DNA from: Caballeronia fortuita
GTDB taxonomy: Bacteria > Pseudomonadota > Gammaproteobacteria > Burkholderiales > Burkholderiaceae
Reading direction: 5' to 3'
Assembly (NCBI RefSeq): GCF_001544835.2
Contig: NZ_FCNX02000001.1
Coordinates: 496,001 to 560,000 of the forward strand
Length of the DNA: 64,000 nt
Positions 17,080-26,924 of the stretch are shown piece after piece (position 1 is the first letter of the stretch; the number at the start of each line of letters is the position of its first letter). The translations under genes and the position numbers were made by a program. The notes under the pieces were generated by a model. The model was not told the DNA's origin and did not search any database. It worked only from the letters and a program-made list of their open reading frames with translations.

Positions 17080-19590
17080 TTAGGGCAGGCGCTTGATGGC
17101 CGCTGATAGCGAGTGCCCGGAAGTCCAGAATCCCGACCAAGGGTCGCTCGATTGAAAGCTCAGATACTCGCGTGCGGTCTGCACGTTCCACTGGGCTCCG
17201 CTTTTTAGGTCGTGAAGCTGTTCCCATGCGACAGGCATCGATACCCCCATCCCGGGTCGAGCTCGAGCAGAGAACGCTGCAGCAGTGGTTTGCGCCTTCC
17301 CATTGCGCAGGTAATCAACATAAACCTTGCCGACTCTATTCGACGGCCCGGATACTGCAGAGAAGCGTTCTGGAATTGTCTTTGCGAGGTGGCGGACGAA
17401 TGACTGAGAGAAAGTTTTGACCGTCGCGTAGCCCAGCCGGGGAGCAAGTGGAACGACGACATGCAGACCCTTTCCGCCGCTCGTCTTCAGCCAAGCCTTT
17501 AGGTCCAGTTCCCAAAGCAACGCTCGAACGAGTTGAGCAGCTTCTTGAACGTGAGGCCACTTCACGCCTTCACCGGGGTCGAGGTCGAAGATGACGCGGT
17601 CAGGTTTGTCCAAGCGAGAGACGACGGAGTTCCACGTGTGGAACTCGATGGTGTTCATCTGTGCAGCGGCTAACAGTGCGTCCGCCGTGTCGACGGTCAA
17701 CAACGGCGGGTGACCCGGCCACAGTTCGCGGTCGTGAGCCGCCAAGCCCGGCATCGCGGTACGCTCTGCATGCTTTTGAAAGAAGAGCTGGCCGGACACA
17801 CCCTCCGGCGCACGAACCAGCGCAACGGGGCGGTCCTTCAAGTGAGGCAACATCCACTCGGCGACGCTCGCGTAGTAACGGACAAGGTCGGCCTTCGTGA
17901 CGCCCGATGACGCGTCAATCACTCGCTCGGGGTGGGTGATTTTTAACTCGGGAGGCGTCGTAGGGAGCTCAGTTTTCCCGCCCTCGCGGACGACGCTCCT
18001 GGCGGGCTTATCGAGTCGTAACCCTCGAAATGAAGCCTGTCGAACAACACCTTCCGCGGTCCATTCTGCAAACTCAACTTCTGCGACCATGGTCGGCTTC
18101 ACCCACCGCTCACTTCCGGCCGCGCGTCTTGACCATCGTCCGGGCTTTTTCACTGGCGTGTCGAACGGCGCTGCATCCTCTTGAAGCGGTGCCAGTTGCT
18201 GCCAGAGTTCTCGTGCCGTCCTGGAATTCCAGCCCGTTCCGACGCTTCCGGCGTCATGGAGCTTCCTTCCGACGTAATAGCCGAGCAGTAGGCTGCCAAC
18301 CTCGCCAGCGTTGCCGCCGCGACCGGTCATGCCGCAGATGACGAACTCCTGGCGCAATCTCGCTTTCGCTTTCAGCCACGTTTCGGTGCGACCCGACTGA
18401 TACGGCGCGTCTCGGCGCTTCAGCACGAGACCCTCGAGACCGAGCCCGGCTGCGGCCTCGAAAACCTGGACCGGCGGAGCGTCGAAGTCTTGGCTAAAGA
18501 TAAGGTGCTCGCCGCTGCCTTCGAGAAGAGACGCTAGCCGGGCGCGCCTCGCCCACAACGGCACCTTTCTCAAGTCTTGTCCTTCCAGATACATCAGGTC
18601 AAAGAGAAAGTAGACGATGTCTGCATTGGCCGCTCCGCCGATTGCATCTTGGAGTGCCGAGAAACTGGGAATGCCGTCCTTCAATACGACAATCTCGCCG
18701 TCGAGCCAGGCGCTTGAGACAGCGAGCTTTTGTATTTCCGCTTTGAGCGTCGGAAACTTCGCCGTCCAGTCGTGACCATTTCGAGTGAACAGCTTGACTC
18801 GCTTTCCGTCTATACGAGCCAGCAGCCGATAGCCGTCCAGCTTTGTCTCGGTCACCCAATCGCCGGTCGTGGGAAGAGTGTTGGCAAGCGTTGCGAGCTG
18901 CGGCTCAAGCTTCGCAGGTAACGGTGCGTCTTGCGCAGCGGAGAAGTCAGCGTCTTGCTCTGTCGCCCGCGAACGTCTCGCTGCTCTCGGCTCACGTTCT
19001 TCGACAAGCCCGAGCGGATTTGTGATGACGCTGTCAGGAAGTGCTTTGATGACGTCGTATTCATCGAGCGGGCGCGCCCATTCGTCCCGCTTCTTGAAGA
19101 GCATCCATTGGTCTTGTTTGTCGTCGGGCTTTGAGATACGCACTAACTCCCATAAGCCGGCGAGCTTTTCGCCATGCAGGCGGAACACGAGCTTGCCGGC
19201 TCCCATGCCCTTGACCGCGTCGCCGACCGGTTCCCATGTTCCCCGGTCCCACACAATCACCGTACCGGCGCCGTACTGCTTTGGCGGAATTGTGCCTTCG
19301 AACCCGGCGTAGTCGATAGGATGGTCTTCGACGTGCACAGCCATCTGCTTTCTGCTGGGGTCGTAGGATGGACCTTTGGGAACGGCCCACGATAGCAGTA
19401 CGCCACCCAGCTCCAGTCGGAAGTCGTAGTGCAGACGGCTCGCCCAGTGCTTCTGGATTACAAAACTCAGGCTGCCTGCATCGCCGGCCGTTTGAGCGGA
19501 CGATGCGGACGGCTCGGGGGTGAAACTGAAGTCGCGCTTCTTCCGGTAGCGTGAAAGCGGCGGGGACTTCGTGTCATGACGCGAAACCAT
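17080..19590 (-). CDS. ligD: LigD, multifunctional ATP-dependent DNA ligase of NHEJ
   Basis: An 836-residue protein from ATG 19590 (MVSRHDTKSPPLSRYRKKRD); the frame continues upstream to 19674, but homologues start near this point. Domains in order: phosphoesterase (about 40-190, HWASRLHYDFRLELGGVLLS), ATP-dependent ligase (about 245-540, adenylated Lys in TETKLDGYRLLAR) and polymerase/primase (about 570-830, metal-binding acids in VIFDLDPGEGVKWPH). It trims, fills and seals double-strand breaks with Ku. It is divergent from ku with one small gene between them, a usual arrangement. No start-proximal ribosome-binding site is evident. Confidence 0.94.
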   Translation of the reverse strand: MVSRHDTKSPPLSRYRKKRDFSFTPEPSASSAQTAGDAGSLSFVIQKHWASRLHYDFRLELGGVLLSWAVPKGPSYDPSRKQMAVHVEDHPIDYAGFEGTIPPKQYGAGTVIVWDRGTWEPVGDAVKGMGAGKLVFRLHGEKLAGLWELVRISKPDDKQDQWMLFKKRDEWARPLDEYDVIKALPDSVITNPLGLVEEREPRAARRSRATEQDADFSAAQDAPLPAKLEPQLATLANTLPTTGDWVTETKLDGYRLLARIDGKRVKLFTRNGHDWTAKFPTLKAEIQKLAVSSAWLDGEIVVLKDGIPSFSALQDAIGGAANADIVYFLFDLMYLEGQDLRKVPLWARRARLASLLEGSGEHLIFSQDFDAPPVQVFEAAAGLGLEGLVLKRRDAPYQSGRTETWLKAKARLRQEFVICGMTGRGGNAGEVGSLLLGYYVGRKLHDAGSVGTGWNSRTARELWQQLAPLQEDAAPFDTPVKKPGRWSRRAAGSERWVKPTMVAEVEFAEWTAEGVVRQASFRGLRLDKPARSVVREGGKTELPTTPPELKITHPERVIDASSGVTKADLVRYYASVAEWMLPHLKDRPVALVRAPEGVSGQLFFQKHAERTAMPGLAAHDRELWPGHPPLLTVDTADALLAAAQMNTIEFHTWNSVVSRLDKPDRVIFDLDPGEGVKWPHVQEAAQLVRALLWELDLKAWLKTSGGKGLHVVVPLAPRLGYATVKTFSQSFVRHLAKTIPERFSAVSGPSNRVGKVYVDYLRNGKAQTTAAAFSARARPGMGVSMPVAWEQLHDLKSGAQWNVQTAREYLSFQSSDPWSGFWTSGHSLSAAIKRLP

Positions 19591-19670
19591 GTTGGCAGTT
19601 AGGAAGGCGACGTGCGAGCCGGTCGCACACCTTTCGCGATAGGTCGGAACCCGCGCTCGGGAGCCATCGC

Positions 19671-20961
<1,291 letters not shown>

Positions 20962-20965
<4 letters not shown>

Positions 20966-21804
20966 GCAAGCGCGACGTATCGCATCACGTCTCGCTCGCC
21001 AAGCTTCAATCGATGCTTGGCGTTTCGCGGCGCGTTGTTGACGGGCTCATTGACCTGGGACTGGTCACGCCGACCCGCGGACCGCGTAACGCGCTGCGCT
21101 TCACGTTCCAGGACGTCGTCTTGTTGCGCACAGCGCTGCAACTACGAACGGCAAAGACAACTCCACGGAAACTGCGAGGAGCGCTTGTGCGACTCAAGCG
21201 CGAGCTCCCGGATGAACTCCCGCTGTCTGGGATTCGCGTCGCCGTCGAGGGCGACGCGATTGTCGTCAAGACAGGTCCCTCACGCTGGGATGCAATCACG
21301 GGACAGATGTTGCTCGACTTTGAAGTGGCGGAGGTTAAAGGCGATGTCGTCCTGCTCGATGCATCACCCGAGCGCAAGAGCGTTGCGGCAGCTCAAGCCC
21401 GGGAGCGCTACGAGCTGGCCGAACAATTGGTAAAGACCGACGCGGATGCCGCCGAGCGCCACTATCGGCGCGCCATCGAACTAGCGTCAGAACCGTTCTA
21501 CGCGGCGTACGTCGATTTGGGCGCTCTGCTATGCGAGCAAGAGCATCAATGCGGCAAGGCGCTCGAGGTATTTGACGAAGCACTACGGCACTTTCCGGAC
21601 GACGCAATTCTGCACTTCAATCGAGCGGTGGCGCTCGACACGATGGGGCGCCTCGAAGAGGCCCGGGCGAGCTACGAGCGGTGCCTCACCCTGAACCCTG
21701 ACTACGCCGATGCCCATCACAACCTCGCGATGTTGCTGGAAAAGCGCGGTGACCGACGTGGGCTAATCAGGCACCTCAACGCCTACCGAAGACTGAGCAG
21801 CTGA
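20962..21804 (+). CDS. MerR-like HTH plus TPR protein coupled to ku
   Basis: A 280-residue protein starting at GTG 20962, overlapping the ku stop by 4 bases. The N-terminal 80 residues form a MerR-type helix-turn-helix (LGVSRRVVDGLIDLGLVTP), the middle is beta-rich, and residues about 140-280 contain tetratricopeptide repeats (AILHFNRAVALDTMGRLEEA; YADAHHNLAMLLEKRGD). It probably binds DNA and a protein partner. Coupling to ku suggests a role in regulating or assisting end joining, but no function is established. Confidence 0.8.
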
Positions 21805-21844
21805 CGAACTAGCGCCGTCGAAAGCCAATGAACAGGGAGCATAC

Positions 21845-22573
21845 ATGGCTACGCAGTTACAAGGCAAAGTAGCGCTGGTGACGGGAGCAGCGTCGGGAAT
21901 CGGTCTGGCGAGTTCGCAGATGCTCGTTGCCGCTGGAGCGCGTGTGGTGCTGGCGGACCGCGATGAGGCAGCACTCGCATCCGTTTGCAAGCAGTTGGGT
22001 ACTGCGGCGATTCCGCTGTCAGTGGACCTTCTCGACCCGAGTGCGTGCGCTGCGTTGGTGGCCCGGACGCTCGAGGCTGCGGGTCAAATTGACATTCTTC
22101 ACGCGAACGCGGGCACCTATGTCGGCGGCGAACTAATAGACGCAGATTCAGCGGCAATCGACCGGATGTTGAACTTGAACGTCAATGTCGTCATGAAGAA
22201 CGTGCATGATGTCCTGCCGCACATGATTGCGCGAAAGACGGGCGACATCATCGTGACGAGTTCGCTGGCGGCTCATTTCCCGACACCATGGGAGCCGGTA
22301 TATGCCTCGTCTAAGTGGGCAATCAATTGCTTCGTGCAAACGGTGCGCCGGCAGGTTTTCAAGCACGGCATTCGAGTTGGGTCCGTTTCCCCCGGACCGG
22401 TGATTAGCGCGCTTCTCGCGGACTGGCCCGAGGAGAAGTTGAAAGAGGCGAAGGAGGCTGGCAGCCTCATCGAGCCGAGCGAAGTTGCAGACGTCATTGA
22501 GTTCATGCTGACACGGCACCGAGGATTGACCATCCGCGATGTTGTGCTAATGCCGACGAATTTCGACTTGTAA
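21845..22573 (+). CDS. SDR-family oxidoreductase
   Basis: A 242-residue classical short-chain dehydrogenase. Cofactor motif VTGAASGIGLA (TGxxxGxG), NAG motif in HANAGTYVGG, catalytic Ser in VTSSLAAH and the YxxxK pair in YASSKWAIN are all present. An acidic residue after the second strand (LADRDEAAL) suggests NAD(H). Substrate unknown; polyol dehydrogenases are among its relatives. GGGAG precedes the ATG. It stands alone, 40 bases after the TPR gene. Confidence 0.88.
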   Translation: MATQLQGKVALVTGAASGIGLASSQMLVAAGARVVLADRDEAALASVCKQLGTAAIPLSVDLLDPSACAALVARTLEAAGQIDILHANAGTYVGGELIDADSAAIDRMLNLNVNVVMKNVHDVLPHMIARKTGDIIVTSSLAAHFPTPWEPVYASSKWAINCFVQTVRRQVFKHGIRVGSVSPGPVISALLADWPEEKLKEAKEAGSLIEPSEVADVIEFMLTRHRGLTIRDVVLMPTNFDL

Positions 22574-22898
22574 GGCCGCTTTCTTCAGGCTTAGCGTTTC
22601 TTCCGACGATGCGGCGTTATCAACTGACGGCCGTGGAGCCTCTCGCGGCGGCCGGCGTGTCCGTGCTCCGCGTCGCCTAACGCTACCCAGAATCTGACCG
22701 ATTAGTTTCGGCTACACACGCTGCTTCTCTTCACAATCTCGGTCCGATGTCTGATGGTGTCTTCGCTCTCTCGTCAACGCCGCGCGGTCAAAAGAGCTCA
22801 CCCCTCCTCTAGCTGTAGCCCACTGACGTCATGGACGCTCTTCGCCGTGCAGATTCAAGCTTTGGCAAAGACTTGAACTGAGGCTGACGCGTCCTAAA
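22574..22898. other. Intergenic stretch, no gene seen
   Basis: About 325 bases after the SDR gene. No frame, hairpin or repeat with support was found. Confidence 0.4.
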
Positions 22899-23291
22899 AT
22901 GCATCATCATGACAACGCCTTCCTGCACACCGATATGACATTTCCTGTTAGCGGCGATTTGCGAGCGCAGACAGAACTCCTGACCTTTCTCGTCATCTCG
23001 CACCTTGCGACAAAATTCGCGACCGGTGGATGGATGTCAACAGAGAATACTGTCGAGTCTTCCGCCTACTGGTCGAAGGCAATGCAGCGTGATGAAGACC
23101 TCGTGGCCAGGGTCATGCTAACAAGTCGAGCGCTATTGATTGCGAAGGTCATCGAAGCTGAGACCGGTCTTACGCTGAGCGGAAGTGCCTTAGCTTCTAT
23201 TTTTGACAGCAATCTGCGGCTTGACTTCGCGTCTGCAACGACCCGAGAAATTTACAAGCGTTGTGAGAAGTATCTGTTGGCGGTGCAGTAG
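22899..23291 (+). CDS. Hypothetical protein
   Basis: A 130-residue protein (or 118 if it starts at ATG 22935, MTFPVSGDLRAQTELL). Helical, with LTFLVISHLATKFATGGW and a C-terminal REIYKRCEKYLLAVQ. No family is recognised. Thirty bases of its coding sequence (22975-23004) recur with one mismatch at 32093-32122. Confidence 0.5.
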   Translation: MHHHDNAFLHTDMTFPVSGDLRAQTELLTFLVISHLATKFATGGWMSTENTVESSAYWSKAMQRDEDLVARVMLTSRALLIAKVIEAETGLTLSGSALASIFDSNLRLDFASATTREIYKRCEKYLLAVQ

Positions 23292-23362
23292 TCCGTGAAG
23301 ACGTTTCTTTGTTCGCTCGCAGCCCGGAACTTCCAGAAACTTCCGTGGGGTGCCGTGAAGCG

Positions 23363-23761
23363 TTATTTCCTCATTAGTCGGGAGCCAAGACCGAGTGCGT
23401 TCGCTAGCTGCCAGACGTACACGCGTGAGTATTGCACTCCAAACTTTCTCTCGATGACCTCACGCAACCGCGCGTTTGTCCAAGATTCAGATTCAAACCC
23501 ATGCTTGGTGGCTGGCTCCTGCAGGGCAGCAGCTATCCATTCTAAATCGCTCTCACTCAACGCCGAAGCTTTCCCGCCGACCTGCATTTGCTTGAGCGCT
23601 TCGAGCCCGCCTTCGTGAATAAGTGCTTCATAACGCCTGACGGTTGCCGGAGCCATCCGAAGATGTTCCGCGACTTGCTTGACCGTCCAGCCGTCGAGCA
23701 GCAACTGACCTGCTTGTAGCCGACGAGAAACGCTTGGAAGGTTCTCCGGCGGCGTTCGCAT
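23363..23761 (-). pseudogene. IS630-type transposase, N-terminal HTH part only
   Basis: A 132-residue frame with the winged-helix pair typical of IS630-family transposases: LLDGWTVKQVAEHLRMAPAT for the first helix-turn-helix and WTNARLREVIERKFGVQYSR for the second. The DDE catalytic domain that should follow is missing: the frame stops after GLGSRLMRK and nothing similar lies further left. A good ribosome-binding site (ACGGAGGTG) precedes ATG 23761, so the fragment may still be translated. No flanking inverted repeats were recognised. It could be a remnant or a domesticated DNA-binding protein. Confidence 0.7.
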
Positions 23762-24157
23762 CAGGCACCTCCGTCAAAAGGCCACGGACAAAAATCCCGG
23801 GCGAACGAGAATCACCCGAGCGGTACCAAAAGAAACTTCCCAATAAATATACTTTGACGACGAATTAGGCCACCCCGAAACCCCAAAAATTTATCTTGAA
23901 TTCGATGCTCAAAGCGAGTATCTCTCGGGCCAATCAATTCAACCGAAGCTTCAAAAACTTCTTGGCAGTAAGCAATCTGTTTGCTATCGTTTTCTTCGAG
24001 GGCGCGCGCTCCGAGGCGTTCGCCGTCTCCTTCGTGCATTCCAGTATCCGCTCGCGCTCTTTAGTAGTGCACATGAGTAGCGCGGATTGGCCTTGTGCGT
24101 CGGGGCGGGATTTCCCTGTTCTACCGCAGGGACCGCCAACATCCGGAGTGTCGAACA
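23762..24157. other. Intergenic stretch before the sulfatase cluster
   Basis: About 395 bases, with an AT-richer patch around 23820-23970. Only weak frames occur. The promoter of the rightward sulfatase cluster should lie here; I could not define it. Confidence 0.4.
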
Positions 24158-24943
24158 ATGAGAAAGGCACTATTGGCGGTTATTGCGGCGGCGTTTGCCA
24201 TTGTGACGGACACAGCCCTGTCACAAACTGCTGCGGATGATGCAAACAAGAGCAATAATCCGCTGAACTTGGCTGCATCTTTCAACGTACAGAATTACTT
24301 CACGCCATCGCTTTTCGGGGCAGGCGGGCACACTAATGATTTTCTGCTGCGCCCGACCATCCCGCTCGGTCCTAATGGCATTGTTCCGTTTCCAGAAATC
24401 TTCCGGCTTACTGTTCCCATTAGCACGAGACCTGACCCAACTGGCGGATACAACACCGGGCTTGGCGACATCAACCTGTTTGATATTTTCCTCCTTTCGC
24501 AAGGCGAAACCCAAATAGGCGTCGGACCGCTTATCACAATGCCAACCGCGACTGACCCGACTCTCGGCACCGGAAAGTGGCAGGCAGGCCTCGCAGCGGT
24601 GGCGGTCAACGCCAACAAACAACGGCTGCTCGGTGCACTGGTGCAGTGGCAGCACTCCTTTGCAGGTCAAAGTAGCCGGCCAACCGTCCAGTCGTTGACC
24701 ACGCAGCCGTTCGTTATCTGGAATCTTCCAGAGGGCTGGTATCTACGGTCAACCGGCATCTGGACGTTCGACCTTCAGCACGGCTCCTATTACATCCCGG
24801 TAGGCCTTGGCGGCGGAAAGACCTGGAGAAGCGGCTCGACGATTTTCAACGCGTTCATCGAACCGCAATATTCGGTGGCGCACTCCGGAAACGTTCCTCA
24901 GTGGCAGATATTCGCCGGCCTGAACATGACGTTCGGCAAGTAG
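24158..24943 (+). CDS. Outer-membrane channel-like protein
   Basis: A 261-residue protein with a Sec signal (MRKALLAVIAAAFAIVTDTALS, likely cut after about residue 22). The mature part is rich in short amphipathic strands (NVQNYFTPSLFG; TGIWTFDLQHGSYYIPVGLG) and ends in a strand, like small beta-barrel proteins. GGAG lies ten bases before the ATG. It is first in a rightward cluster with the sulfatases and may admit substrate or sense it; that role is inference. Confidence 0.7.
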   Translation: MRKALLAVIAAAFAIVTDTALSQTAADDANKSNNPLNLAASFNVQNYFTPSLFGAGGHTNDFLLRPTIPLGPNGIVPFPEIFRLTVPISTRPDPTGGYNTGLGDINLFDIFLLSQGETQIGVGPLITMPTATDPTLGTGKWQAGLAAVAVNANKQRLLGALVQWQHSFAGQSSRPTVQSLTTQPFVIWNLPEGWYLRSTGIWTFDLQHGSYYIPVGLGGGKTWRSGSTIFNAFIEPQYSVAHSGNVPQWQIFAGLNMTFGK

Positions 24944-24958
24944 CGAGAGACCGTTGCT

Positions 24959-25939
24959 ATGAACCTCCGAATCCATACGATTCCGACTACAATTCGCTTC
25001 GCATGCCTAACGTGTATGGTATCGGCTCTTGGAGGAAGCCCCACGCCTTCCTGGGCCACTGAGGGCGGCCTCGGCCGGCCGATTGCCGGTATGACCGTCC
25101 TCTCGGGTATCGGCATCGTGCCGCCAGCACCCGTCGACATCGTCAGTCTCCAGCAAATATACATAGACGGCTCCATTAGTGGCAGCCGGCAAGTTCCGAT
25201 TGCCGGCAAGACCTCGCTGGGCATCAATGGGGAAGTGGCCTTCACGCTCGCCTCCATATTGCACGTCTGGGGTGAGGCGGGAGGATGGGACTTCGCAAGT
25301 GCCGTAACGCTCCCTTACGTATGGACGAAAGTCACGGGTTCCCTTTCGGTTGGTCCCTTGTCTTCGTCGACCAGCGACCGGGCGTCAAACCTGTTTGATA
25401 TGTACTTCACCCCTATCGAGGCGGGGTACCACCTGACGAAAACTGACCATATCGCATTCAGCTTCAATTTTTGGGCACCGACGGGCCACTACGATGTGAA
25501 CGCGCTGGCTAATCCTAGCCTTAACAACTGGACTTTCGTGCCGCAGGTCGCATACACAAAGCTCGTGCCGCAATACAACCTCGAGTTCGATGCTGTTCTG
25601 GGTCTGCAGTTCTACACGAGAAATTCCGCGACGGACTATCAGAACGCGCCGCTCCTGACGCTTGATGCGATGGGCCTCAAGAAGTTTGGGAATGGCGTGG
25701 GCGTCGGTGTGGTTATGGGAACGGTCCAGCAATTGGGCAACGACAGTGGACCGACTGCTGACCGACTGAATGGCTTCGTCGGCCATGACTTCGCGCTTGG
25801 CCCCATCGTGACTTACGACACCAAGATTGGCGGCAAACACCCGTTGTCCGCAAGCATCAGATGGGTGCCAAGTATCGCAAGCACAAACCGCCTGAAGAGC
25901 ACGAGGAGCTTCCAGGCGACGGCCACCGTCGCTTTCTGA
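24959..25939 (+). CDS. Outer-membrane transporter, phenol-degradation MetA-like
   Basis: A 326-residue protein with a signal peptide ending near SWATEGG (about residue 34). The mature region resembles the 'MetA-pathway of phenol degradation' family of outer-membrane channels: repeated beta strands such as IAFSFNFWAPTGHYD and LEFDAVLGLQFYTRN, and a C-terminal aromatic residue (ATVAF), a typical barrel-insertion signal. It starts 15 bases after the previous barrel gene. Probably takes hydrophobic sulfated compounds across the outer membrane; the substrate is inferred from neighbours. Confidence 0.78.
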   Translation: MNLRIHTIPTTIRFACLTCMVSALGGSPTPSWATEGGLGRPIAGMTVLSGIGIVPPAPVDIVSLQQIYIDGSISGSRQVPIAGKTSLGINGEVAFTLASILHVWGEAGGWDFASAVTLPYVWTKVTGSLSVGPLSSSTSDRASNLFDMYFTPIEAGYHLTKTDHIAFSFNFWAPTGHYDVNALANPSLNNWTFVPQVAYTKLVPQYNLEFDAVLGLQFYTRNSATDYQNAPLLTLDAMGLKKFGNGVGVGVVMGTVQQLGNDSGPTADRLNGFVGHDFALGPIVTYDTKIGGKHPLSASIRWVPSIASTNRLKSTRSFQATATVAF

Positions 25940-25962
25940 CGCGCGACATTGAGGACGATTCA

Positions 25963-26453
25963 ATGCGAAATTCACTCGTTGGCCCTGGTTTCTGCTTCGC
26001 TGTGGCGCTGCTTTATGGATGCGCGTGGGACAGGCGGCGCGCCGTCCCGGCGTCTGCGACCCCGCGGCCTACCGAGCCGGTGCATCAAGCGCCGCCGGTT
26101 GAAGCGACGCCGTGTAATGCGGGCGCGTCTCATATCGATGAAGGCGCAACAGACGCACTTAGCCGCATAGGCGGTTATCTCCAATCGCTTCCGCAGTTCG
26201 CGGCGCGCGCAGACACGTCCACTGACCTCGTGCTCGACGACTGGCAGAACACAAGCTATCTCCATGAGACAGTCCGCGACGTCCAGCGTCCGAACCGGAC
26301 TGGAGCGGAGGTGCGGGGTAGTCGCAGGCCTCGCGGCATCGTCGTTTCCGCTATCTCATCGCGCGCAAGCTCGGCGTGTCGATGAGCACCGACCTAGCGC
26401 ACGGACCGGGCCAGAACGCGTTCCACATTCAGGTTGGTAGTGCCTGGCGCTGA
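25963..26453 (+). pseudogene. Broken gene: DUF2092-like 5' part joined to an outer-membrane protein 3' end
   Basis: From ATG 25963 (GAGG upstream) the frame encodes a signal or lipobox-like start (FCFAVALLYGCAW) and then a DUF2092-like segment (GATDALSRIGGYLQSLPQFA; STDLVLDDWQNTSYLHE). After NRTGAEVRGS the frame becomes implausible. A different frame (26337-26453) then encodes RYLIARKLGVSMSTDLAHGP and ends FHIQVGSAWR, typical of the last strand of an outer-membrane barrel. The simplest reading is an internal deletion that fused the start of one gene to the end of another. Confidence 0.6.
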
Positions 26454-26480
26454 GTAACGTCGCTTCCTATGGAGGAACTG

Positions 26481-26912
26481 ATGGATACGAACACCGTTCA
26501 CGAAATTGCCGCCTTGCTCCAGCGCGCGGCCAAACAAAAGAAGCTGGTGACTTACCAGCGGCTGCATTCGCTGTTCGTGCCGGGCCAGACCCTCACCGAG
26601 CGGTATCGCGCTCTACAGGACGCCGCACAGTTGCTGAGTGACTGCAGGAGCCTCGACTATGGATGCCTCATGGCACTTGACAGCGGCTTGCCGGGTGACG
26701 ATTTCTTCGCGAGATTTCGGCGCAACAGGCCGGCAGAGTTTCAGGCAGTAATGGGATTCGCTTCGCCGGGTCGCTCCAGAACCAAGAAGCGTCGGATTGC
26801 TGAACAGGAACGAGCGCGGGTATACGAACACGCGAAGAAGTATGCCGGCAACTATGCACTTTCCGAACGAGCAGCCGTCTTTCGCCCTCAAGAAGCTTAT
26901 GAAACGTATTGA
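26481..26912 (+). CDS. Hypothetical protein in the sulfatase cluster
   Basis: A 143-residue protein from ATG 26481 (MDTNTVHEIAALLQRAAKQK), chosen for the GGAGGA just upstream; ATG 26469 is possible. Helical and basic, with TYQRLHSLFVPGQTLTERYR and a Lys/Arg-rich segment RTKKRRIAEQERARVYEHAK. It could bind nucleic acid. It ends 12 bases before the alkylsulfatase gene and is probably cotranscribed. No family is recognised. Confidence 0.65.
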   Translation: MDTNTVHEIAALLQRAAKQKKLVTYQRLHSLFVPGQTLTERYRALQDAAQLLSDCRSLDYGCLMALDSGLPGDDFFARFRRNRPAEFQAVMGFASPGRSRTKKRRIAEQERARVYEHAKKYAGNYALSERAAVFRPQEAYETY

Positions 26913-26924
26913 CAGGAGCAAGCC

